DNA of 64,000 nt from Solirubrobacterales bacterium 70-9 (GTDB taxonomy: Bacteria > Pseudomonadota > Alphaproteobacteria > Acetobacterales > Acetobacteraceae), in the NCBI GenBank assembly GCA_903970625.1, contig CAJCJG010000250.1, positions 1-64,000 of the forward strand. Reading direction: 5' to 3'. Made by a program: the position numbers and the translations under genes. The notes beneath the pieces are model-generated. The model saw only the letters and a program-made list of their open reading frames with translations. It had not been told where the DNA came from and did no database searches. Shown in pieces: positions 34,531 to 43,063 of the stretch (the first letter of the stretch is position 1; every line of letters starts with the position of its first letter).

Positions 34531-35603
34531 CGTGCGTGCATTTGTTTCGCGCGCTGTTCGGCGAGCGGGAGCGGGCATTCATCGAGACCGGTGGAGTTCA
34601 AGTTTCGTTGTTCCGCTACGATACCGGCGTGGAGGCGGTCCGTCTCGCCAACGCGCTGGGCTACGTCATCGTGCTGCCTTATATGGGCCAGATGGTGTGG
34701 GACGTGAGTTTTGCTGGCGTCTGCATGACAATGGGCAGTATGTTCGCCGCTCCGCGTCCGGCCGCTACGATTGTTGAGACATATGGCTGCTACGCGTATC
34801 ATAGTGGCTTACTTCGCAATGGTAACCCCGGCCCGCACGATACCCATGCGCCACATGGCGAGATGCCGTGCGCGCCGATGCAGTCTGCTTCGATCGAACT
34901 CGGCACCGATGCGGAGGGCGCGTTCGTCCGTCTCGTGAGCGAGCGCGAATACATAATGGGATTCGGCGCGCACTATGTCGCCCGTCCGACCGTGACGCTG
35001 CGGCCGGGCGTATCTTTGTTCGATATCGCGATGCACGTCGCGAACGTCGGCGGTGCCCCGATGGACCTGATGTATATGTGCCATATCAATCCGATTTTCG
35101 TGGAGGACGCGCGAATCGTGCAGCCCGCGCCCTGGACGCCAGAAAGCGTGAGGGTGCGCACGGCGATTCCACTGCATGTTCCAAAACCGCCCGAATTTTT
35201 GGCGCAGATCGCAGACTTGGAGCGCTACCCGCAGGGCATGGAAATTCTTGATGCGGTGCAAAGCTATTTTCCCGAGCAGGTCTTCTACCTCTACGACCTA
35301 CACGCGGATGCCGCCGGCGACACGCACCTGATGCTCCGCCGGCCGGAAGGCGATGGCTTCCTGATCTCATACGATCTGAAAAAATTCCCGCAGACCGTGC
35401 GGTGGCTGATGCGAAATGCCGATCAGCGCGTCGCGGCCTTCGCGTTGCCCGCCACCTGCCTTCCCGAAGGCTATACGGCAGAGAAGGCGGCCGGCCGCGT
35501 GCAGAGCCTCGCCCCCGGCGCCAGCGCCGACTTCACGGTCCGAACCGGCTATCTCGACAGCGCGGCGGCCGCCGCGATGGACCATACAATCCGGAGCCTG
35601 TAA
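34527..35603 (+). CDS. DUF4432 / aldose-1-epimerase-like protein
   Basis: 358 residues. A galactose-mutarotase-like beta-sandwich protein: RLANALGYVIVLPYMGQMVWDVSF near the N-terminus, CYAYHSGLLRNGNPGPHDTHAPHGEMPCAPM with clustered His residues typical of the sugar site, and LFDIAMHVANVGGAPMDLMYMCHINP. It probably interconverts anomers of a sugar. By analogy with the DeoX mutarotase reported in enterobacterial deoxyribose clusters, the substrate may be 2-deoxyribose; that is inference from operon context. The start overlaps deoC by 4 bp. Confidence 0.8.
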   Translation: MTCVHLFRALFGERERAFIETGGVQVSLFRYDTGVEAVRLANALGYVIVLPYMGQMVWDVSFAGVCMTMGSMFAAPRPAATIVETYGCYAYHSGLLRNGNPGPHDTHAPHGEMPCAPMQSASIELGTDAEGAFVRLVSEREYIMGFGAHYVARPTVTLRPGVSLFDIAMHVANVGGAPMDLMYMCHINPIFVEDARIVQPAPWTPESVRVRTAIPLHVPKPPEFLAQIADLERYPQGMEILDAVQSYFPEQVFYLYDLHADAAGDTHLMLRRPEGDGFLISYDLKKFPQTVRWLMRNADQRVAAFALPATCLPEGYTAEKAAGRVQSLAPGASADFTVRTGYLDSAAAAAMDHTIRSL

Positions 35604-35606
35604 CCG

Positions 35607-36545
35607 ATGCCCCGCATCGCCGTCGTCGGCAGCAACATGACTGATCTTGTCACGTATGTTACCCGGATGCCGGCGCGCGGCGAGACGCTAGAGGCGCCGC
35701 GCTTCGAAATCGGGCCGGGCGGCAAGGGCGCCAACCAGGCGGTCGCGGCGGCGCGGCTTGGCAGCGACGTGCTGATGGTCAGCAAGGTCGGGGACGATGT
35801 GTTCGGCCGCAACACGCTGGCGAACTTTGCGGCGCAGGGCATCGATTCCCGCTATGTCGGCGTGGTCGAAAGTGCGTCGAGCGGCGTCGCGCCGATCTTT
35901 GTCGAGCCGTCAGGCGAAAATTCCATCCTGATCGTCAAAGGCGCCAACAATTATTGCCTGCCGCTCGATGTCGATGCGGCGGCCTCTGATCTGCTTTCCA
36001 GCAACATCATCCTGCTGCAACTCGAAATCCCGTTGGAGACAGTCTATCACACCGTCGCGTTGGCGACGGCGCATGGCCGCACCGTGGTGCTCAACCCGGC
36101 GCCGGCGACGCGCGACCTCGATCTTTCCAAGTTGCGCGACGTGGCGTTCTTCACGCCGAACCGGGGCGAGCTTGCGCTGCTCACTGATCTGCCGACCGAG
36201 ACGCTGCCGCAAATCGAAATTGCCGCACGCAAACTGATCGCGGGCGGCATTCGCACCGTGATTGCCACGCTCGGACATGACGGGGTCTATCTGGTCACGG
36301 CGGAGGAGGCGACGCATGTCCCAAGCGTCGAAGTGACGCCGGTGGACACGACCGGCGCGGGCGATGCGTTCATCGGCAGTTTCGCGCATTTCCTGGCGGG
36401 CGGCAGCGACGTGGCGCAGGCGCTGCATTGGGCGGTGCGCTACGCCGCGCACTCCGTCACTGCGCGCGGCACGCAGAAATCCTATGGCGACATGGCGGCG
36501 TTCCGCGCCTTCTGCGCGGCTGTGCCGGGGGGCGTGCCGGCATGA
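35607..36545 (+). CDS. Ribokinase / deoxyribokinase (PfkB family)
   Basis: 312 residues. PfkB fold: IAVVGSNMTDLVTYVTRMPARGET, the sugar-binding GPGGKGANQAVAAARLG near residue 37, LNPAPATRDLD, TPNRGELALLTDLP, and the ATP/anion-hole catalytic motif VDTTGAGDAFIGSFAHFL (catalytic Asp in GAGD). The sequence fits RbsK; because the operon starts with deoC, 2-deoxyribose may be the substrate (DeoK role), giving the aldolase its 5-phosphate. Three bases separate it from the DUF4432 gene. Confidence 0.9.
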   Translation: MPRIAVVGSNMTDLVTYVTRMPARGETLEAPRFEIGPGGKGANQAVAAARLGSDVLMVSKVGDDVFGRNTLANFAAQGIDSRYVGVVESASSGVAPIFVEPSGENSILIVKGANNYCLPLDVDAAASDLLSSNIILLQLEIPLETVYHTVALATAHGRTVVLNPAPATRDLDLSKLRDVAFFTPNRGELALLTDLPTETLPQIEIAARKLIAGGIRTVIATLGHDGVYLVTAEEATHVPSVEVTPVDTTGAGDAFIGSFAHFLAGGSDVAQALHWAVRYAAHSVTARGTQKSYGDMAAFRAFCAAVPGGVPA

Positions 36546-37318
36546 CCGATTTGTTTGCCGATCTTGCCGGCAAGATCGTGCTTGTGACGGGCGCCAGCAC
36601 CGGCATCGGTGCGGCCGTCGCGCGTGGCTTCGGCGCGGCGGGTGCGCGTGTGTGCGTGCATTATAACAGCAGCGCCGATGCAGCCGAGGAAGTCGTCGCG
36701 GCGATCCGGGCCGGCGGCGGGGGCGAGGCATGGGCGGAACAGGCCGACCTTGGCACCGAAGGCAACGCGGCGGCGTTGGTGCAGCGCGTTGCCGCGCGGG
36801 CAGGCGGACTCGATGTACTGATCAACAACGCCGGCGATTTGATGGGCCGTACGCCGTTCGCCGAGACGGATTCGGCACTGTATCACCGCCTGGTCAATCT
36901 GAACGTCACGTCGCTCGTCGAGGCCAGCCATGCCGCGTTGCCGCATCTGCGCGCGAAGGGCAAAGGTGTCATCGTCAACACCACGTCCATCGCCGCGCGC
37001 AACGGCGGCGGCCCGGGCACGATTCTGTACGCAATGACGAAGGGTGCCGTGTCCACCTTCACGCGCGGACTTGCCAAGGAAGTCGCCAAGGATGGCATTC
37101 GCGTCAATGGCGTTGCCCCCGGCATTATCGCGACACCGCTGCACGATCGCTTTACCTCGCCCGCGCAGATGGCGGCGCTGGTCGCTACCATCCCGATGAG
37201 TCGCGCCGCGTCGGCAGAAGAATGTGTTGGCGCCTATCTGTTTCTCGCGAGTGAATCGCTGAGCGGCTACATCACCGGGCAGATCATCGAAGTGAATGGG
37301 GGCCAGTTGATGCCGTAG
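36542..37318 (+). CDS. Short-chain dehydrogenase/reductase
   Basis: 258 residues starting with an ATG overlapping the kinase stop (ATGA). Rossmann TGASTGIGAAVARGFG, NNAGDLMG, catalytic Ser in VNTTSIAARNGG, Tyr/Lys in YAMTK, and C-terminal SGYITGQIIEVNGGQLMP. A classical NAD(P)-dependent SDR. Being the last gene of the deoC operon, it likely oxidises or reduces a sugar or sugar alcohol, but the substrate cannot be read from sequence. Confidence 0.92.
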   Translation: MTDLFADLAGKIVLVTGASTGIGAAVARGFGAAGARVCVHYNSSADAAEEVVAAIRAGGGGEAWAEQADLGTEGNAAALVQRVAARAGGLDVLINNAGDLMGRTPFAETDSALYHRLVNLNVTSLVEASHAALPHLRAKGKGVIVNTTSIAARNGGGPGTILYAMTKGAVSTFTRGLAKEVAKDGIRVNGVAPGIIATPLHDRFTSPAQMAALVATIPMSRAASAEECVGAYLFLASESLSGYITGQIIEVNGGQLMP

Positions 37319-37356
37319 CGCGTCACGATATCGATCGGGGACCATAGGAGAAACCC

Positions 37357-37780
37357 ATGCGCGTCGCTATCGTCGGCGCCACCGGCAATGTCCGCACCCG
37401 CCTCGTCGCCGAACTGGCCGGTCTCGGCCACTATGTCACCGCCATCGCCCGCAATGTCGCCAGCCTCGCGGCGTAGCCTAACGTAACGCCCGTCACCGGC
37501 GACGCGAGCGATCCGGCGGCGCTAGCATCATCGCTTGCCGGCCACGACGCGGTTATCAGTAGCCTGTGGTTCCTCGGCAACAACACAGCAGACCTGATCG
37601 CCGCCGGCCGCCTATTTTCTGCCGGGCGAGCGCACCGGCAAGTTCCGGCTGGGCCTGGACACGCTGATCGCCGGCCCCGATCACCAAAGTTCGATCTCCT
37701 ACGATGATTTCGCCGTCGCGGCGGCCGACGAACTGGAGGACTCGAAGCACATCAGGGCGCGCTTTACGATCGGCTACTGA
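37357..37780 (+). pseudogene. NmrA/YwnB-like NAD(P)-binding protein, degraded
   Basis: It starts MRVAIVGATGNVRTRLVAEL with an NmrA-type Rossmann motif (second Gly of the usual GNVG replaced by Arg). A TAG at codon 40 (37474-37476) interrupts it after NVASLAA, and the same frame goes on with PNVTPVTGDASDPAALASSL and ISSLWFLGN. After DLIAAG a large internal part is missing and the frame shifts; the proper C-terminus (PGERTGKFRLGLDTLIAG, then ISYDDFAVAAADELED, FTIGY) is found in another frame up to 37780. Nonsense mutation, deletion and frameshift make it a clear pseudogene. Confidence 0.85.
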
Positions 37781-40098
37781 GCCGCCACCGGCGCGTGCTG
37801 CTTCGGCTTGGCCTTCCGGCGGAGTTCCACGATCTCCGCCGCCGCCGCCGCCGCTGTCCGCACCACCTGATCGCGTCCGGCTTGGTACTGCACCGGGCCG
37901 GGCAGTGCGATGCTGTATTGCGCCGCCGCGCGCACGGTGAACGACGGATCCACCAGATGCGGGCGGCCGAGTGCCACCAGATCGGCACGGCCTGCGGCCA
38001 GGATGGTGTTGATCTGGTCGGCCGTGGTGATGCTGCCGACGCACATCGTCGCCACATCGGCGTCGTTGCGAATCTGGTCGCTGAACGGCGTCTGAAACAT
38101 GCGGCCGTAGATCGGCTTGGCATGCGGCGTCGTCTGGCCGCTGGACACGTCGATCAAATCCACGCCAGCGCGAATGAACGCGCGCGCGACCTCCACGGAA
38201 TCCTCGCCGACGATGCCGCCATCCTGCCAGTCGGTGGCGGACAGGCGTACCGACATCGGTCTGTCTGACGGCACCACGGCCCGAATCGCGTCAAAAATCT
38301 CCAGCGGGAAGCGCACACGACTTTCCAGGCTGCCGCCGTACTCGTCGGTGCGAAGATTGGTCAGCGGAGAAATGAAGCCGCCGAGCAGATAGCCGTGCGC
38401 GCAATGCAGCTCCAGCATATCGAAGCCGGCGCGCACCCCGCGTCGGGCGGCATCCACGAATGCGTCGCGCACCGCATCCATATCATCGCGCGTCATCTCG
38501 TGCGGAGTCTGACTGTCCTGATAATACGGCAAGGGCGAGGCCGCCATGATTGGCCACGCACCTTCCGGCAGCGGCCGGTCCATGCCCTCCCACATCAATT
38601 TCGTCGCACCCTTGCGGCCGGAATGGCCGAGTTGCAGACACAGCTTCGTCGAACCTTGCGCGTGCGCGAAGGCGACGATGCGTGTCCATGCCGCTTCCTG
38701 CGCGTCGCTCCACAACCCGGCGCACCCCGGCGTGATGCGCCCGGTCGGCGAGACGCACACCATCTCCGTGAACAGCAATCCGGCGCCGCCCATCGCGCGG
38801 CTGCCGTAGTGGACGAAGTGGAAATCGCCCGGCATCCCGTCGGTCGCCGAGTACATGCACATTGGGCTGACGACGACACGATTGCCGACCGTCAGCCCGC
38901 GCAGCCGAAACGGCTGGAACATCGGCGGCAATGGCTTGTCCACGTTCACGTCGAATCCGGCGGCCCGCACGTCGCGGGCAAACATCTTGTCCATCTCATC
39001 GACGAACGCCGGCGCCCGCAACCGTAGATTGTCGTAGGTGATGGATTTGGAGCGCGTCATCAGCCCGAACGCGAATTGCTGCGGGTCCATGTGCCGGAAG
39101 CGGTCCAGATGCTCAAACCACACCAGCGATACATCCGCCGCATGCTGCGTCCGCTCCACCTCACCGCGCCGCGACCCCTCGAAGTTTGCCAACGCCTCTG
39201 CGACATTCGATGTCGCACGAAAACTTTCGAACAGCGCGATGGCGTCCTCCATCGCCAGTTTGGTGCCGGAGCCGATTGAAAAATGCGCGGTCGATTTCGC
39301 ATCGCCCAGCAACACGACATTGCCCATCACGCTGCGCGCATTGCGGATCATCGGGAATTGCCGCCACAGCGAGCGGTTGGTGGTCAGCGCGTGCCCGTTC
39401 AGATCGTCGGAAAAAACGCCTTGCAGGAAGCGCGCACTCTCCGTCTCGTCCATCCGTTTCAACCCGGCACGCGCGAATGTCGCCGCGTCCGTTTCGATCA
39501 CCCAGGTCGAGCGCCCTGGTTCGTATTGGTAGGCGTGGCCGATGAAGATACCGTGTGGCGTTTCGCGAAAGCAGAACGTGAATGCATCGAGCGGCTTGGT
39601 CGAGCCCATCCAGGCGAAGCGGTTCGGCCGCAAATCGACGGACGTGCCGAAATGCGCGCGGTACCGTTCGCGCACCATCGAATTGATCCCGTCCGCGGCA
39701 ACGATCAGGTCGGACCCGGCGAACGCTTCCAGGCTTTTGACGTCTTCGGAAAACGTGAGCGTCACGCAGAGCGCGCGGCACCGCTCCTGCAACAGAAGCA
39801 ACAGCGTCCGCCGCGAGCAGCCGCAGAATCCATTGCCACCGACGCGATGCACGGTGCCCTTGAAGCGAATTTCGATGTCGTCCCAGTAGGCGAACGCTTG
39901 CGTGATGGCGCTGTAACTCGCGGGATCGTATTTTTCGAACGTCTCCAGCGTCTGGTCGGAGAACACCACGCCGAAGCCGAACGTGTCGTCCGCCCGGTTG
40001 CGCTCATGCACCGTGATGTCCAGTTCCGGCCATGTCTGCTTCATCAGGATGGCGAAATACAGGCCCGCCGGGCCGCCGCCGAGAATGGAGATTCGCAC
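37774..40098 (-). CDS. Bifunctional salicylyl-CoA/anthraniloyl-CoA monooxygenase-reductase
   Basis: 774 residues, two fused enzymes. Residues 1-~370 are a group A FAD monooxygenase: [66 protein letters not shown]. Residues ~400-750 are an Old Yellow Enzyme domain: [64 protein letters not shown] and [12 protein letters not shown]. This architecture is known from salicylyl-CoA 5-hydroxylase and 2-aminobenzoyl-CoA monooxygenase/reductase, which attack an aromatic acyl-CoA. No CoA ligase is adjacent. The divergent SDR-MarR-RidA genes probably belong to the same pathway. The 3' end overlaps the NmrA pseudogene by 7 bp. Confidence 0.92.
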   Translation of the reverse strand: MRISILGGGPAGLYFAILMKQTWPELDITVHERNRADDTFGFGVVFSDQTLETFEKYDPASYSAITQAFAYWDDIEIRFKGTVHRVGGNGFCGCSRRTLLLLLQERCRALCVTLTFSEDVKSLEAFAGSDLIVAADGINSMVRERYRAHFGTSVDLRPNRFAWMGSTKPLDAFTFCFRETPHGIFIGHAYQYEPGRSTWVIETDAATFARAGLKRMDETESARFLQGVFSDDLNGHALTTNRSLWRQFPMIRNARSVMGNVVLLGDAKSTAHFSIGSGTKLAMEDAIALFESFRATSNVAEALANFEGSRRGEVERTQHAADVSLVWFEHLDRFRHMDPQQFAFGLMTRSKSITYDNLRLRAPAFVDEMDKMFARDVRAAGFDVNVDKPLPPMFQPFRLRGLTVGNRVVVSPMCMYSATDGMPGDFHFVHYGSRAMGGAGLLFTEMVCVSPTGRITPGCAGLWSDAQEAAWTRIVAFAHAQGSTKLCLQLGHSGRKGATKLMWEGMDRPLPEGAWPIMAASPLPYYQDSQTPHEMTRDDMDAVRDAFVDAARRGVRAGFDMLELHCAHGYLLGGFISPLTNLRTDEYGGSLESRVRFPLEIFDAIRAVVPSDRPMSVRLSATDWQDGGIVGEDSVEVARAFIRAGVDLIDVSSGQTTPHAKPIYGRMFQTPFSDQIRNDADVATMCVGSITTADQINTILAAGRADLVALGRPHLVDPSFTVRAAAQYSIALPGPVQYQAGRDQVVRTAAAAAAEIVELRRKAKPKQHAPVAAQ

Positions 40099-40186
40099 GC
40101 TGGCTCTCCGACATCAATGAGGGTATTTTAGACTTGAAACATCTTTCTCGCAATGGTGGGATGTGGGACGGACGAGGGAGGCAGCA

Positions 40187-40948
40187 ATGGAGCCGGCGGG
40201 GCGACATGCCCTGGTCACGGGCGGCGGACGCGGCATCGGGGCTTCGATCGCGGGGGCGCTGACCGGGGCGGGCGCCGTGGTAACGGTTGTGGGCCGAAAC
40301 ACTTCGCTCCTGGCCGGCATAGTCGCGGCGGGAGACGCTGCCGGCTGGGTGCAGGCTGACGTGACGGACACAGACTCGCTCGCCACCGCCGTTGCTCGGG
40401 CCGAGGCCGCGCAGGGTCCGCTCGCTATCCTGGTCAACAACGCCGGCGCCGCCGAGACCGCCCCGCTGGCCCGCACGGATCGCGCATTGTGGGACCGGAT
40501 GCTGGCGGTCAATCTGACCTCGGTGTTCGAGGCGATGCGGCTGGTGGTGCCCGCCATGTCCGTGCGCGGCTACGGCCGCGTGGTCAACATCGCTTCCACC
40601 GCCGGGCTGACCGGCTATCCGTACGTGGCGGCCTATGTCGCGGCCAAGCACGCCGTCGTCGGGCTGACGCGGGCGCTGGCGCTCGAACATGCCAAATCCG
40701 GCGTCACGATCAACGCCGTCTGCCCCGGCTTTACCGGTACCGATCTGCTGGCCAACAGTGTCGCCTCGGTCGCGTCCAAATCCGGTCGCCCGGCCGCCGA
40801 TATTCTGGCCAGCTACGTCCGCGCCAATCCGCAAGGCCGCCTCGTGCTGCCCACGGAAGTCGCCGCTGCCGTGCTGTTCCTGTGCGGGCCCGGGTCGGGT
40901 GCGATGACCGGCCAGTCCATCGCGGTGGCCGGCGGAGAAATCCTGTGA
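40187..40948 (+). CDS. SDR family oxidoreductase of the aromatic-CoA cluster
   Basis: 253 residues from an ATG preceded by GAGGGAGGCAGCA. VTGGGRGIGASIAGALTGAG cofactor loop, VNNAGAAETAPL, Ser in VNIASTAGLTGYPYVAAYVAAKHAVVG with Tyr/Lys of YVAAK, and AVCPGFTGTDLL. Classical SDR, likely acting on a hydroxyacyl-CoA or ring-reduced intermediate made by the divergent monooxygenase-reductase. Its stop overlaps the following marR start (GTGA). Confidence 0.92.
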   Translation: MEPAGRHALVTGGGRGIGASIAGALTGAGAVVTVVGRNTSLLAGIVAAGDAAGWVQADVTDTDSLATAVARAEAAQGPLAILVNNAGAAETAPLARTDRALWDRMLAVNLTSVFEAMRLVVPAMSVRGYGRVVNIASTAGLTGYPYVAAYVAAKHAVVGLTRALALEHAKSGVTINAVCPGFTGTDLLANSVASVASKSGRPAADILASYVRANPQGRLVLPTEVAAAVLFLCGPGSGAMTGQSIAVAGGEIL

Positions 40949-41460
40949 CGGATAAAACGCCGGACGCCGAAACTCGCCTCGCCGCCGCGCCCGGCCAGCC
41001 GCCCGCCGACCATCGCGAGGAGCTGCGGCTGTGGCTGCGCTTGCTGACCTGCACCAACCTGATCGAAGGCGAGGTGCGCACCCGCCTGCGGGCAAAGTTC
41101 GACGTGACGCTGCCGCGCTTCGACCTGATGGCGCAGTTGGAGAAGGCGCCGGAGGGGCTGACGCTCGGCGATCTGTCCCGCCGTATGATGGTTTCCAACG
41201 GCAACATCACCGGGCTTGTCGAGCGTCTTGCCGAAAGCGGGCATGTGCTGCGCGTCGCGCACCCGACCGACCGGCGCATCGCCTACGTCAAGTTGACGGA
41301 GGCGGGCCACGCCGCCTTCGCCGAGATGGCGGGGGTCCATGCCGGCTGGATCGCTGGGTTGTTTTCCGCTCTGCCGCCGGCCGACCTGCGCACCCTGTTG
41401 CGCCTGCTCGGCGCGTTGAAGCAATCGGTGCGCGGGGCCAATGCCGGTGACGAGATATGA
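40945..41460 (+). CDS. MarR family regulator of the aromatic-CoA cluster
   Basis: 171 residues from a GTG overlapping the SDR stop. LRLWLRLLTCTNLIEGEVRTRLRAKFDVTLPRFDLMAQLEKAPEGLTLGDLSRRMMVSNGNITGLVERLAESGHVLRVAHPTDRRIAYVKLTEAGH is a complete MarR winged helix with DRR wing. Position between the SDR and RidA genes makes it the probable regulator of the cluster, perhaps released by an aromatic-CoA ligand as for related MarR proteins; the ligand is inference. Confidence 0.92.
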   Translation: MTDKTPDAETRLAAAPGQPPADHREELRLWLRLLTCTNLIEGEVRTRLRAKFDVTLPRFDLMAQLEKAPEGLTLGDLSRRMMVSNGNITGLVERLAESGHVLRVAHPTDRRIAYVKLTEAGHAAFAEMAGVHAGWIAGLFSALPPADLRTLLRLLGALKQSVRGANAGDEI

Positions 41461-41852
41461 CGCTGACCGTGCTGCAACCGCCCGGCTGGCCACGCCCGAA
41501 AGGCTACGCAAACGGCATGGCCGGCACCGGCCGCGTCGTCGTGGTCGCGGGCCAGATCGGCTGGGACGCGGACGGCCGGTTCGCGAACGGCCTGCCCGCC
41601 CAGATCGGCCAGGCGTTGCGCAATATCCTGGCCGTGCTGGCCGAAGCGGGCGGCGGGCCGGAGCACATCGCTCGTCTGACCTGGTACGTCACTGACATTC
41701 CGGCCTATCGCGCCAGCACGGCGGCGCTGGCGCCCGTGTGGCGCGAGGTGATGGGCCGGAACTTTCCGGCCATGGCGGTCGTCGGCGTCGCAGCCCTGGT
41801 GGAACGGGACGCGCTGGTGGAAATCGAGGCGACCGCCATCCTTCCCGATTGA
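41457..41852 (+). CDS. RidA family protein
   Basis: 131 residues with an ATGA overlap to marR. YjgF/RidA fold: PKGYANGMAGTGRVVVVAGQIGWDADGRF, LRNILAVLAEAGGGPEHIARLTWYVTDI, FPAMAVVGVAALVERDALVEIEATA (the C-terminal strand with the E-x-E/A motif). RidA proteins deaminate reactive enamine/imine intermediates; in aromatic-CoA operons they probably act on amino-substituted ring products. That would favour an anthraniloyl-CoA substrate for the divergent monooxygenase, but this is inference. Confidence 0.9.
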   Translation: MTLTVLQPPGWPRPKGYANGMAGTGRVVVVAGQIGWDADGRFANGLPAQIGQALRNILAVLAEAGGGPEHIARLTWYVTDIPAYRASTAALAPVWREVMGRNFPAMAVVGVAALVERDALVEIEATAILPD

Positions 41853-41905
41853 CCGCGCCTCGCGCCGGCGCGACGCTTGCCGCATCGCAGCATGGCGAGG
41901 GCAAA

Positions 41906-42853
41906 ATGTCGGAAATCCCGATCGTCGATGTGGCCGGACTGCGCTCACCGCATCTGCGCGAGCGGCAGGCGGTCGCCGCCGCCATGGGGCAGGCGGCGCG
42001 CGGCACCGGCTTTCTGTATGTCGTCAACCACGGCATCCCCGCGACCCTGTTGCACGCCACCTTCTCCGCCGCCAAGGCGCTGTTCGACCTGCCGGCGGCG
42101 CAGAAGCAGGCGCTGGACATCCGGCACTCCCCCCACAATCGCGGCTACGCCGGCCTCGGCACCGAGCAACTGGACGAGACGGCCGTGCCGGACCTGAAGG
42201 AAGCCTTCAACATCGGCTTCGACCTGGCACAAGACGACCCGGAATTGCTGGCGGGCGTGCCGTTTCGCGGCCTCAATGTCTGGCCCGACCTGCCCGGCTG
42301 GCGGACGACGATGCTGGCGTATTTCGACGCCTGCATGAATTTGAGCGTCATCATGCACCGGGGTTTTGCGCTTGATCTCGGCATTGACGAGGAGTTTTTT
42401 ACCGGCCTGATCGACCGCCCAATGGCCACGCTGCGGATGCTCCGCTATCCGAACCGCGACCCGGCCACGCCCTCGGACGCCTTGGGCGCCGGGACCCATA
42501 CCGACTACGGCAACATCACGCTGCTGGCGGTGGACGGGGTGCCCGGGCTTGAAGTCCGCCGCCGCGACGGGACCTGGATCGACGCGCCAACCGTGCCGGG
42601 TGCGCTAGTGGTCAATATAGGCGACTTGCTGATGCGCTGGACCAACGACATCTACATCTCGACCCCCCATCGCGTCCGCCAACCCGAAAAGCAGCGCCAT
42701 TCGCTGGCGTTCTTCCTTGACCCGAACCCGGACGCCAGCGTCTCCGTGCTGCCCGCATGCCTCCCGCCAGGCGAGACGGCGAAATACCCACCGATCACCG
42801 GCGCTGCCTATTTGCGCTCGCGGTTGGACGCCACCTACATCGGCGCCGGCTAG
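41906..42853 (+). CDS. Isopenicillin N synthase-like 2-oxoglutarate/Fe(II) oxygenase
   Basis: 315 residues from the ATG at 41906 (GGCGAGGG in front). N-terminal DIOX_N segment IPIVDVAGL ... GTGFLYVVNHGIPATLL, then the double-stranded helix core with the HxD iron ligands in GTHTDYGNITLL, LVVNIGDLLMRWTNDIYISTPHRVR containing the third His and the R-x-S-like 2OG contact region (HRVRQPEKQRHSLAFFLDPN). A soluble dioxygenase related to IPNS/flavonol synthase-type enzymes. Substrate unknown; the gene follows RidA by 53 bp in the same direction. Confidence 0.9.
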   Translation: MSEIPIVDVAGLRSPHLRERQAVAAAMGQAARGTGFLYVVNHGIPATLLHATFSAAKALFDLPAAQKQALDIRHSPHNRGYAGLGTEQLDETAVPDLKEAFNIGFDLAQDDPELLAGVPFRGLNVWPDLPGWRTTMLAYFDACMNLSVIMHRGFALDLGIDEEFFTGLIDRPMATLRMLRYPNRDPATPSDALGAGTHTDYGNITLLAVDGVPGLEVRRRDGTWIDAPTVPGALVVNIGDLLMRWTNDIYISTPHRVRQPEKQRHSLAFFLDPNPDASVSVLPACLPPGETAKYPPITGAAYLRSRLDATYIGAG

Positions 42854-43063
42854 CCGCCGACGATTCTGCGGTCACTGCTCCGGTCAACCGCGCGGCGACG
42901 TGAGGAAGGGCGGCGGATAGAGATTCGCAGCCTTATGGGACGGCGTCTTCCGGCCGATCGAAGCCCCGGATCAAGAGCATCGCCGCGGCGCCGGAGCGGC
43001 ATAGGGATTGCCTGTTGGCGTCCGTACGCGTCATACCTGCGGCGTCTCATCGGGCCAGACACA

